From: an uncultured Lachnospiraceae bacterium
GTDB lineage: Bacteria > Bacillota > Clostridia > Lachnospirales > Lachnospiraceae
Length of the DNA: 13,213 nt
Assembly (NCBI GenBank): GCA_910588895.1
Contig: CAJUSS010000098.1
Span: 1-13,213, forward strand
Direction of reading: 5' to 3'
This document shows positions 1-6,440 of this stretch, piece after piece (within the stretch, counting starts at the first letter, position 1; the number at the start of each line of letters is the position of its first letter). Below the pieces are notes generated by a model. It had not been told where the DNA came from, did no database searches, and saw nothing but the letters and a program-made list of their open reading frames with translations. The position numbers and the translations under genes were made by a program.

Positions 1-488
1 AGATCTTGCTGAGCGTGCCCAGCCTTTTGACCATCATCCTGCTCCAGGCGGTCTTAGGGGATGCCAATGTGTACAGCATCACCTTTGTCATCGGGATCGC
101 CGGGTGGATGAGCATGGCAAAGGTGGTCCGCACGGAGGTGCGCCAGATAAAGGACAGCGGATATGTGATCGCGGCAAGATGTATGGGCGGCGGTCTTTTC
201 CACATCCTCCTGCGCCATCTGGCACCTAATTTTATCGCCTCCATCATGTTCATGGTGGTCATGGATATCCGGAGCGCGATCATCGCCGAGTCCACCTTGA
301 GCTTTATGGGGATCGGGTTGCCCTTAGAGACGATCTCCTGGGGCAGCATGCTTTCCCTGGCAGAGCGGGCGCTGCTGGGCGGAGGGTGGTGGATGATCCT
401 GATCCCCGGCGGTTTTTTGGTGGTCACATTGATGTGCGTCACCGAGATGGGAGAGTATCTGCGGGGGCGGATGGGGGAGAGGACATAG
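1..488 (+). CDS. ABC transporter permease, DppC/OppC/NikC family (3' part only)
   Basis: This is the C-terminal part of an inner-membrane permease subunit of a binding-protein-dependent importer for oligopeptides, dipeptides or nickel. The reading frame is already open at base 3 and the gene begins outside the window, so the TTG at base 6 is not its start. About 160 residues are visible. Hydrophobic segments flank the cytoplasmic EAA loop at about bases 150-250, where an AA-x-MGGG turn is followed by ILLRHLAPN. That is the signature by which these permeases dock onto their ATPase subunits. A conserved SxLSFMGIGL segment follows, then a final membrane helix and a short basic tail, as is usual for DppC-type C-termini. 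The next gene is unrelated and has its own promoter, so any ATPase or binding-protein genes of this system must lie upstream. Family assignment is confident; substrate is unknown. Confidence 0.9.
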   Translation, partial: ILLSVPSLLTIILLQAVLGDANVYSITFVIGIAGWMSMAKVVRTEVRQIKDSGYVIAARCMGGGLFHILLRHLAPNFIASIMFMVVMDIRSAIIAESTLSFMGIGLPLETISWGSMLSLAERALLGGGWWMILIPGGFLVVTLMCVTEMGEYLRGRMGERT

Positions 489-553
489 TGCCTTTTTGCT
501 GCCCGCTATCCTGTCCGCAGATCCTGCTGCATAAAAATGGGAGCGCCCGCAAA

Positions 554-575
554 GATCTTCACCGGAAAGAAGATC
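554..575. repeat. Interrupted palindrome upstream of the aldo/keto reductase promoter
   Basis: The 7-bp arms GATCTTC (554-560) and GAAGATC (569-575) are perfectly complementary and separated by 8 bases. No T-run follows, so it is not an intrinsic terminator. It lies about 40 bp upstream of the -35 box of the next gene, a place where a regulator dimer could bind. An operator role is inference only. Confidence 0.35.
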
Positions 576-613
576 ATCTCCAGGCTGTGGCTGACGCCAT
601 AAGCATAAAGTAT

Positions 614-642
614 TTGCCATGTCCCGGCCAAGACGATATAAT
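614..642 (+). promoter_or_regulatory. Sigma-A promoter of the aldo/keto reductase gene
   Basis: A -35 box TTGCCA (614-619) and a perfect -10 box TATAAT (637-642) are separated by 17 bp. Transcription would start near 649, leaving a leader of about 47 bases before the ATG at 696. This makes the reductase gene independent of the upstream transporter operon. Confidence 0.75.
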
Positions 643-695
643 AAAAGCGGCTATAGAAACAGCAGAAAGAAACTTGGGAAAGGCAGGAGATAGCA

Positions 696-1814
696 ATGAA
701 GAAGTTAGGGTTTGGTCTTATGCGGCTGCCGCTTTTAGACAAGGAAGACGCGGCGTCAGTGGATGTGGAGCAGGTCAAGGAGATGGTGGATATCTTTATT
801 GAAAAAGGCTTTACATACTTTGACACAGCCTGGATGTATTGCGGTTTTAACAGTGAGAATGTGGTGAAGGAGGCGCTTGTGGACCGGTATCCCAGGGATA
901 AGTTCACGTTGGCCACCAAGCTCCACGCAGGCTTTCTTGAGACAAAGGAGGACCGGGACAAGATCTTTGAGGCACAGCGGGAGAAGACCGGCGCAGAGTA
1001 TTTTGACTACTATCTGCTCCATGGGCTGTCCGAGAGCAGCTACAAGAAGCACCAGGAGTTAGACTGCTTTAACTGGCTGAAGGAAAAGAAGGCACAGGGC
1101 CTGGTAAAGCATATGGGCTTTTCATATCATGATGATGCAGAGCTTTTAGATGAGATCTTGACGGCTCACCCGGAGATGGAGTTCGTGCAGCTGCAGATCA
1201 ACTATCTGGATTGGGAGAGCCAGTGGATCCAGTCGCGGAAATGCTATGAGGTAGCGGCAGCGCATAAGGTCCCGGTGATCGTCATGGAGCCGGTCAAGGG
1301 CGGCACCTTAGCCTGCGTCCCCAAAGAGGCAGAGGATCTTTTTAAGGATCATGATCCGGATATGTCCGTGCCTTCCTGGGCGATCCGGTTTGCCGCATCC
1401 CTGGACGGGGTGATGATGGTCTTATCCGGCATGAGCGACTTAGAGCAGCTCATGGACAATGTAAGCTATATGGAAGCGTTCACGCCGCTCACAAAAGAGG
1501 AGCAGGAGATGGTAAAGAAGGCGGCGGATATCATCAATTCCGCGATCGCCGTACCCTGCACCGGATGCTCCTACTGCACCGATGGATGTCCGGCGAAGAT
1601 CGCGATCCCCCAGTATTTCTCCCTCTACAATGAAGACATGCGGGAGGTGGAGACCAAGGGCTGGACGGTCAATGAGAGCAATTATGCACATCTGGCCGAG
1701 ACCTTCGGCAAGGCCGGGGACTGTATCGGATGCGGACAGTGTGAAGGGATATGTCCGCAGCATCTGCCGATCATCCAGCATCTGAAGGCAGTGTCGGCGC
1801 ATTATGACCGATAG
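696..1814 (+). CDS. Aldo/keto reductase with C-terminal 2x[4Fe-4S] ferredoxin domain
   Basis: This 372-residue cytoplasmic oxidoreductase belongs to the ferredoxin-linked branch of aldo/keto reductases common in anaerobic Bacillota. The start is supported by AGGAGA (685-690) five bases before the ATG. The N-terminal TIM barrel (about 1-280) keeps the AKR catalytic tetrad: Asp43 in FDTA, Tyr48, Lys75 and His109 in LLHG. The C-terminal part carries two clusters of the CxxCxxCxxxCP type, Cys288/291/294/298 and Cys343/346/349/353, as in bacterial 2[4Fe-4S] ferredoxins. The fusion suggests that electrons pass between a low-potential carrier and an organic carbonyl or alcohol; the physiological substrate of this branch is not known to me. 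It appears monocistronic, with its own promoter, and the next gene also has one. Family assignment is very secure; the reaction is inferred. Confidence 0.93.
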   Translation: MKKLGFGLMRLPLLDKEDAASVDVEQVKEMVDIFIEKGFTYFDTAWMYCGFNSENVVKEALVDRYPRDKFTLATKLHAGFLETKEDRDKIFEAQREKTGAEYFDYYLLHGLSESSYKKHQELDCFNWLKEKKAQGLVKHMGFSYHDDAELLDEILTAHPEMEFVQLQINYLDWESQWIQSRKCYEVAAAHKVPVIVMEPVKGGTLACVPKEAEDLFKDHDPDMSVPSWAIRFAASLDGVMMVLSGMSDLEQLMDNVSYMEAFTPLTKEEQEMVKKAADIINSAIAVPCTGCSYCTDGCPAKIAIPQYFSLYNEDMREVETKGWTVNESNYAHLAETFGKAGDCIGCGQCEGICPQHLPIIQHLKAVSAHYDR

Positions 1815-1895
1815 GGAATGGTGACACTGGCATCTGGCACTCTTGTTTTGTGATCTATGTATAGCTCTGCCGGACCGATATGAGGAGAAAATGGC

Positions 1896-1924
1896 TTGAC
1901 GGCTGCCAGATCCTGTGCTATCAT
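1896..1924 (+). promoter_or_regulatory. Promoter of the MATE exporter leader transcript
   Basis: The -35 box TTGACG (1896-1901) and -10 box TATCAT (1919-1924) are spaced by 17 bp, with a TG dinucleotide one base before the -10 (extended -10). The predicted start is near 1931. It drives a transcript that meets a terminator hairpin within about 50 bases, well before the MATE start codon. Confidence 0.65.
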
Positions 1925-1930
1925 CATCTT

Positions 1931-2191
1931 ACTAAAATCTTGTGTGGATTTTTATAGTCTGACTTTTTTCGCCACACGACCGTCCTTCGGGAGGGCCGTG
2001 TGGCTTTTTGTGTGCGGCAGCGTGCGGCCTTGTGCAGCGCGGTACAGCAGGCGCGCGGCCTTGTGTGTCTCGTCATGGCCGTGCGGTGTATTTTTGCGGC
2101 TCGGCGATGACCAGGCATGGCGCTGGAAGGCATAAGACATAGGAAAAGGCATACTGTAAGGAGCTGCACAAAAGTCAGCAGGAGGTCGATG
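1931..2191 (+). promoter_or_regulatory. Long structured leader of the MATE gene (candidate attenuator or small RNA)
   Basis: Between the reductase stop (1814) and the MATE start (2192) there are 377 bases without a convincing gene. They hold a promoter (1896-1924), a terminator (1971-2009) and a GC-rich stretch. TTGTGTGG at 1940-1947 can pair with CCACACGA at 1972-1979 (8 bp, one G-U), which would sequester the 5' arm of the terminator and act as an antiterminator. Downstream, GCGGCCTTGTG occurs twice (2024-2034 and 2055-2065). I recognise no known riboswitch class here. The leader may control read-through into the exporter gene, or may release a short RNA of about 75-80 nt. Confidence 0.45.
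1971..2009 (+). terminator. Rho-independent terminator or attenuator before the MATE gene
   Basis: GCCACACG (1971-1978) pairs with CGTGTGGC (1997-2004). Inside that, further C-G and T-A pairs with two mismatches close on a TTCG tetraloop (1986-1989). TTTTT (2005-2009) follows directly. It could end read-through from the upstream reductase gene, but its distance just after a promoter fits an attenuator better. Confidence 0.75.
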
Positions 2192-3520
2192 ATGAACGAT
2201 ACGCTTATGAAGGAGAAGCCGGTACTGCCCTTATTGGCATCCATGGCGCTGCCCATGGTCCTTTCCATGCTGGTGAACTCGCTGTACAATATCGTGGACA
2301 GCTTTTTCGTGGCGAAGATCAGCGAGGAGGCCATGGCCGCCTTATCCCTGGTCTATCCGGTCCAGAACCTGATCAATGCGGTGGCCATCGGATATGGAGT
2401 GGGGATCAACGCGCTGGTAGCCTTCTACCTGGGAGCGGAGGATAAGGAAAATGTGGATAAGGCGGCGGGCCAGAGCCTGCTGTGCTCCGGGCTGCACGGC
2501 ATCGCGGCAGCGGCGGTCAGCATCCCGGTCATGCCGGTGTTTTTGGGGATGTTCACCACAGATGGGGCGGTGGTGGATCTGGGGGTGCGGTATGGGCGGA
2601 TCGCGTTCCTATTTGCGCCGGTGATCATGCTGAGCTTATACTTTGAAAAGCTCTTCCAGGCTGTGGGGAGGATGAAGGTGGCTATGGTCAGCTTATCTCT
2701 TGGCTGTATCTCCAACATCCTTTTAGATCCGCTGCTGATCTTCGGGATGGGGCCGTTCCCAAAGATGGGGATCGAGGGGGCGGCGCTGGCTACGGGGATC
2801 GGGCAGATCGTCTCCCTGGCCGTCTATCTGGCCTTTTACAAGCTGCATCCCATACCGGTGAAGATCCAAAGGGACGCGCTGCGCCTTGAAAAGAAGATGG
2901 TCCTCCAGCTTTATGGGATCGGGATACCGGCGATCTTGAACATGGCGCTGCCCTCCCTGCTGATCTCGGCGCTGAACAAGATCTTGGCGGCCTATCCCCA
3001 GAGCTATGTGGTGATCTTGGGCGTCTACTATAAGCTGCAGACCTTCCTCTATCTCCCGGCCAATGGGGTCATCCAGGGGATGCGCCCGATCATCGGCTAT
3101 AATTTCGGTGCGAGAGGGTACGGAAGGGTAAAGAAGATCTACTGGACCGCCCTCTGTATGTGCTGCGCCATCATGGCGGCAGGCACAGTCCTGTGCCTGG
3201 TGTCGGCCCGGCAGCTGATCGCCTGTTTTACGGACGATCCCACGACGATCGCATATGGGCAGAATGCTTTCCGGGTGATCAGCATCGGCTTCATCACATC
3301 CTCCGTCTCGGTCACATCCCAAGGTGCGCTGGAGGGGCTTGGAAAAGGGGTGCAGTCCTTTATGATCGCATTGGCACGGTATATCGTGGTGATCTTGCCC
3401 GCCGCGTACTTGTTCTGCTGTCTCTGGGGGCCGTCCGGGGTCTGGCATGCTTTTTGGGTGACCGAGCTTGTGACGGCGGCGGTGGCGGTGCTGATCTATA
3501 AACGTACGGTCAGGCTTTAG
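2192..3520 (+). CDS. MATE family multidrug/metabolite efflux transporter
   Basis: This is an integral membrane exporter of the multi-antimicrobial extrusion family (MatE domains), which expels cationic drugs or metabolites in exchange for Na+ or H+. I start it at the ATG at 2192, six bases after a perfect AGGAGG (2180-2185). An ATG at 2189 is too close to that site, and upstream in-frame starts lack one. The product is 442 residues, normal for the family, with about twelve hydrophobic segments arranged as two similar halves. The N-terminal PLLASMALPMVLSMLVNSLYN helix followed by VDSFFVAKI is typical, and the INALVAFYLGA segment of the first half is mirrored by RPIIGYNFGA in the second. It most resembles the DinF/VmrA-like subgroup. 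It is convergent with the PRD regulator gene downstream. Transport substrate unknown; the leader suggests regulated read-through. Confidence 0.93.
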   Translation: MNDTLMKEKPVLPLLASMALPMVLSMLVNSLYNIVDSFFVAKISEEAMAALSLVYPVQNLINAVAIGYGVGINALVAFYLGAEDKENVDKAAGQSLLCSGLHGIAAAAVSIPVMPVFLGMFTTDGAVVDLGVRYGRIAFLFAPVIMLSLYFEKLFQAVGRMKVAMVSLSLGCISNILLDPLLIFGMGPFPKMGIEGAALATGIGQIVSLAVYLAFYKLHPIPVKIQRDALRLEKKMVLQLYGIGIPAILNMALPSLLISALNKILAAYPQSYVVILGVYYKLQTFLYLPANGVIQGMRPIIGYNFGARGYGRVKKIYWTALCMCCAIMAAGTVLCLVSARQLIACFTDDPTTIAYGQNAFRVISIGFITSSVSVTSQGALEGLGKGVQSFMIALARYIVVILPAAYLFCCLWGPSGVWHAFWVTELVTAAVAVLIYKRTVRL

Positions 3521-3575
3521 GAAGTGCTGCGGCGGATCTGTACAGCCGGCGGCGGTCTGTGGGAAGAGGTGAGAT

Positions 3576-3605
3576 AAAAACGTCGGGCATCAACTGAGGA
3601 TGCCC
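3576..3605 (-). terminator. Terminator of the PTS/aldolase operon, overlapping the regulator stop codon
   Basis: Read on the minus strand, GGGCATC (3605-3599) pairs with GATGCCC (3591-3585) around a 7-base loop. After GACG, a run of five T follows (3580-3576). The stop codon of the regulator (3592-3590) lies in the 3' arm, so the hairpin is partly coding. The four bases between stem and T-run make it a medium-strength terminator. Confidence 0.6.
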
Positions 3606-5701
3606 AGCAGCTCATAGGCGTTCCTGGCATTGCGGAGCGCGTCTCGTTTTTCTTCGTCCCCCAAGATGTCCACCAGCTCCTCCAAGATCTTGATGTGGGC
3701 GGTATTGTGGTTGGACAGGAGCATGATCACCAGCTCTACCGGGTCATTGTCCGGGTGGCCGAACATCACCGGCTTATCCAGCGTGATCACGCTGATGCAG
3801 GGCGTTTCAAGCTCCGGCGCCAAAAGGTGGGGCAGAGCCACGCCTTTATCGATGACCATGTAGCCGCCCAGCTTTTTTTTGATCTTGATCATCGCGTCGA
3901 TGTGGGCCTGGGCGATCAGGCCCCGGGCCATCAGGAGTTCTCCGGCTTGCTGGATGGCCTCATAGCAGCTTTTGGCGCGGACGCCGGCGGCCACCAGGGA
4001 GCGGTCTAAGAGGCCGCGCAAGGTGGGCTTGCGCTTGTTGTCCAGCCCCTCCACCTCCTCCTTGATATCCTTGGCCAGCTCGATCGACAGCTTGATCCTC
4101 TCCTCCGGCTTTAACTCCAGGGAGCGGGCGGCGATATTGATGGTGGCGCTGATATACTTATTTAGGTCGATGTTCTGCATGCGGAGGGTGAACATCTGGG
4201 TCAGCCGGTTCACATCCTCTGTATTGAGCAGCGGATTGACGGTGATGCACTGGTCGCAGGGGCTTTCTATAGGGAGCGTGGAGATGACCAGGTCGCAGTT
4301 TAAGGGTTTTTTTGCGCTGATGAACTCGTGGTAGGAGAGCGTGTCTACGATATTGATGTTATAGAAGACCGAGCGCAGACGGTTCTCTAAGATCTTTGAT
4401 GTGGCGATCGTGCTGTTGCAGACGATGACCACATCTTTTTTCATGGCATTTTCCAGGGGGTTTTTCAGGATACAGGCCACGACGTACATCGCGATATAGA
4501 CCGCTTCCCGGTCGCAGACCGTCTGGTCCACATCGCCAAACCGTTCCTTTAAGATCGACCAGAGCTTTTGCCGGACTACCTGGCACACGTCAGGGAAGGA
4601 TTCCTCGATCTCCTTTAATGTTGGGTTGTGCTCGGAAGGGATACTGAGGAATAAGCGGTACTGCATCACGCTCAGATGGGTGGCCAGATCTAAGATCGTA
4701 TCGTCTCCTTCTTCAAATTGGATCTCCAGAGACTCCTTTACCTCGGCGATCAGCTCCTTTGCGATCAGGACATTTTCGATATTGATATCCCGGGAAGCGC
4801 CGAAACGGCGCAGGGACATCCACTCCGTATGGATCAGGAAGATCTCGTCAGGCGGCATATCCAGACCGATCTGTGTGTGGATCAGGTCCCGGAGGGCGCT
4901 GCCGCCATAAGGGTCTGAAAAGGGCGGACGGAGATGACGGCCCTTTTCGATATGGATGGCATGCCCCTTATGGTAGCGGGCAAAAGCCACCAGGAGATAG
5001 ACGAACATAGCGCAGAAGCCATTATCGGATATGGTCACATGGGCGGCCTCCTGCATCTTCTGGATGATCAGCAGGATGTCCTCCCGCCACAGCTTTACCG
5101 TCTCGCAAAAAGAGGACATCCGGTATCTGCGCAGGATGGACCCTGTCTGCATGAACCGCATGCCGATGAGCGGCTGCTGTTTCGTGTCGGTCTCCAAAAG
5201 CTCCCGAAGGAGCATCACTAGACCGCGCCGGATATTGAGCTCTGTATCCTGGACGGCGATCCCGATATGGGGCTTGGAGACCATATGGATACAGTAGCGG
5301 TCCATCCATTCCCGAACCTTTGTCAGATCGCTGGATACGGTGGCCGGGCTCACATCAAGGCGGGCGGCGATCTTGGCGATACTGGTGGAGCAAGATCTGG
5401 ACAGGAGCCATCCGGTGATGGCCCTGACCCGTTCCTGGGAGGACATGACATAGGAAGCAGGGAGATCGTCGCCTAAAAGGTGCCGGATCTTTAAGTCTGC
5501 GTCGGGAAGGAGGATGCCCAGTCCGGGGATCCGTGTGATGGGGTGCAGGGAATTCTCGGCCAGCCACCGGTCGATGGTGTCCAGATCGCTGCGGATCGTG
5601 CGTGGACTGACGGCCAGCTCCTCGGCCAGCTGGCTGGTGGTCAGGGGTTGTTTGGCGCTGATCAGCCGATCGATGAGCAGCATACAACGTTTATAGAGCA
5701 T
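3590..5701 (-). CDS. PRD-containing transcription regulator with PTS EIIB-like and EIIA domains (MtlR/LicR/BglG-type)
   Basis: This 703-residue PTS-controlled transcription factor starts at the ATG at 5701, preceded by AAAGGATGA. The frame runs open to a TTG at 5758, which has no ribosome site. Domains in order: HTH (about 20-46), second HTH (about 106-131), PRD1 (about 195-295), PRD2 (about 305-415, with LATHLSVMQYRL containing the conserved His342), a EIIB-like domain (about 422-510, Cys428 in VIVCNSTIATS) and a type-2 EIIA domain (about 564-703, His625 in GVALPH). The Cys and His match the phospho-acceptor positions of real EIIB and EIIA, so the protein can probably be phosphorylated there and on PRD histidines. 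As last gene of the PTS operon it is the natural candidate to sense its EIIs and activate the promoter at 10838-10866. Two DNA-binding HTH domains argue against an RNA-binding antiterminator. Confidence 0.92.
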   Translation of the reverse strand: MLYKRCMLLIDRLISAKQPLTTSQLAEELAVSPRTIRSDLDTIDRWLAENSLHPITRIPGLGILLPDADLKIRHLLGDDLPASYVMSSQERVRAITGWLLSRSCSTSIAKIAARLDVSPATVSSDLTKVREWMDRYCIHMVSKPHIGIAVQDTELNIRRGLVMLLRELLETDTKQQPLIGMRFMQTGSILRRYRMSSFCETVKLWREDILLIIQKMQEAAHVTISDNGFCAMFVYLLVAFARYHKGHAIHIEKGRHLRPPFSDPYGGSALRDLIHTQIGLDMPPDEIFLIHTEWMSLRRFGASRDINIENVLIAKELIAEVKESLEIQFEEGDDTILDLATHLSVMQYRLFLSIPSEHNPTLKEIEESFPDVCQVVRQKLWSILKERFGDVDQTVCDREAVYIAMYVVACILKNPLENAMKKDVVIVCNSTIATSKILENRLRSVFYNINIVDTLSYHEFISAKKPLNCDLVISTLPIESPCDQCITVNPLLNTEDVNRLTQMFTLRMQNIDLNKYISATINIAARSLELKPEERIKLSIELAKDIKEEVEGLDNKRKPTLRGLLDRSLVAAGVRAKSCYEAIQQAGELLMARGLIAQAHIDAMIKIKKKLGGYMVIDKGVALPHLLAPELETPCISVITLDKPVMFGHPDNDPVELVIMLLSNHNTAHIKILEELVDILGDEEKRDALRNARNAYELLGILS

Positions 5702-5772
5702 TTTCATCATCCTTTGCCGTACTCGAATGGGAAGGGGTTTCAGAGATGCTTTTTGCAAGAGCGGTCGTTGGG

Positions 5773-6348
5773 TCAGGTGCGTATGTCTTTATGATAAACG
5801 TGTTCCTCCAAGTTTTCAACAGCAGAGAGAAAACGCTGCTCCCGGCAGACCAGCGTGAACCCGGACCCCATGGCCCATTGGCCCAAGAGGGCATTAAGGT
5901 CCCGGCCGCCAGGGCTTTCGGCTTCCGGCAGGCAGTCTTTCGGATGTCTGATCTTGGAGCGGAAACTGATCCACATCGTGCCTTTCGGCTTTAAGAAGAT
6001 GCCGGCCTGCCTTAACAGGCCGGCGGGATCTGCTGCGTGGGGCAGTACCATGAACAGACAGACCACGTCATAGGTACGGCCGGCCAGGGAACGGATATCC
6101 CAGTGAAGATCGATGTTTTTTGCTTGGAAGGTCTGGCGGGCGAACTGTATCCTTTCCAGATCCGGATCGAACCCGGTGACCGCAAGGCAGTGGGGAGAAA
6201 GCATGTAGCTGCCCCAGCCGTAGCCGCAGCCAAAGTCCAGCACCCGTTTTCCGCAGGCGTGGCGGGCGGCATGATCATAAGAAGCCAGCATCGGCGCGAG
6301 GAAAGGGTCTCCTTGGATCAAATGCAGATAAGCTGTAGCAGTTTCCAT
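5773..6348 (-). CDS. Class I SAM-dependent methyltransferase (small, UbiE/Methyltransf_11-like)
   Basis: This 191-residue soluble protein has a Rossmann-like methyltransferase fold. Motif I is VLDFGCGYGWG (36-46), the acidic residue closing strand 2 is Asp61 in GFDPD, and a hydrophobic YDVVCLFMVLPH strand (about 93-104) follows where motif IV lies. A later FLKPKGTMWISF segment matches the usual post-motif region in which the substrate-binding half begins. The start at 6348 is supported by GGAGG nine bases upstream. It sits between the PTS EIIC gene (92 bases upstream) and the PRD regulator (71 bases downstream), all on the same strand, so it is probably cotranscribed. No methylation step is obvious in a PTS/aldolase pathway, so the substrate is unknown: a small molecule, tRNA or protein are all possible. 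It may be a later insertion into the operon. Confidence 0.85.
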   Translation of the reverse strand: METATAYLHLIQGDPFLAPMLASYDHAARHACGKRVLDFGCGYGWGSYMLSPHCLAVTGFDPDLERIQFARQTFQAKNIDLHWDIRSLAGRTYDVVCLFMVLPHAADPAGLLRQAGIFLKPKGTMWISFRSKIRHPKDCLPEAESPGGRDLNALLGQWAMGSGFTLVCREQRFLSAVENLEEHVYHKDIRT

Positions 6349-6393
6349 GAGCAGCGACCTCCGTAGTCGTTGGCAGACGATATCTTTGTATCC

Positions 6394-6426
6394 GTGTACG
6401 GTCTGGATAGGATACAGACCGTACGC
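6394..6426 (-). repeat. Strong inverted repeat between EIIC and methyltransferase genes
   Basis: GTACGGTCTG (6396-6405) and CAGACCGTAC (6415-6424) are perfect 10-bp arms around a 9-base loop, extended by one T-G and one G-C pair. On the minus strand no T-run follows, so it is not a standard terminator. It may stabilise the 3' end of upstream mRNA, lower distal expression, or bind a protein. Confidence 0.6.
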
Positions 6427-6440
6427 TGAGCATCCTCAGA

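Noticed and set aside
1883..1899. AGGAGA followed by ATG GCT TGA, a two-codon frame upstream of the MATE promoter
   Set aside because: Too short, and it lies upstream of the predicted transcription start for the MATE leader.
1832..1911. Inverted 8-mers ATCTGGCA (1832-1839) and TGCCAGAT (1904-1911)
   Set aside because: The arms are 64 bases apart with no supporting structure or T-run; this can occur by chance.
2723..3448. 241-codon open frame on the minus strand opposite the MATE gene
   Set aside because: The product is rich in Arg, Gln, Asp and Pro with no recognisable domain, has no convincing ribosome site, and lies fully antisense to a clear transporter gene.
5702..5758. N-terminal extension of the PRD regulator to a TTG at 5758
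   Set aside because: No ribosome binding site precedes the TTG, whereas AAAGGATGA fits the ATG at 5701 and the HTH begins soon after it.
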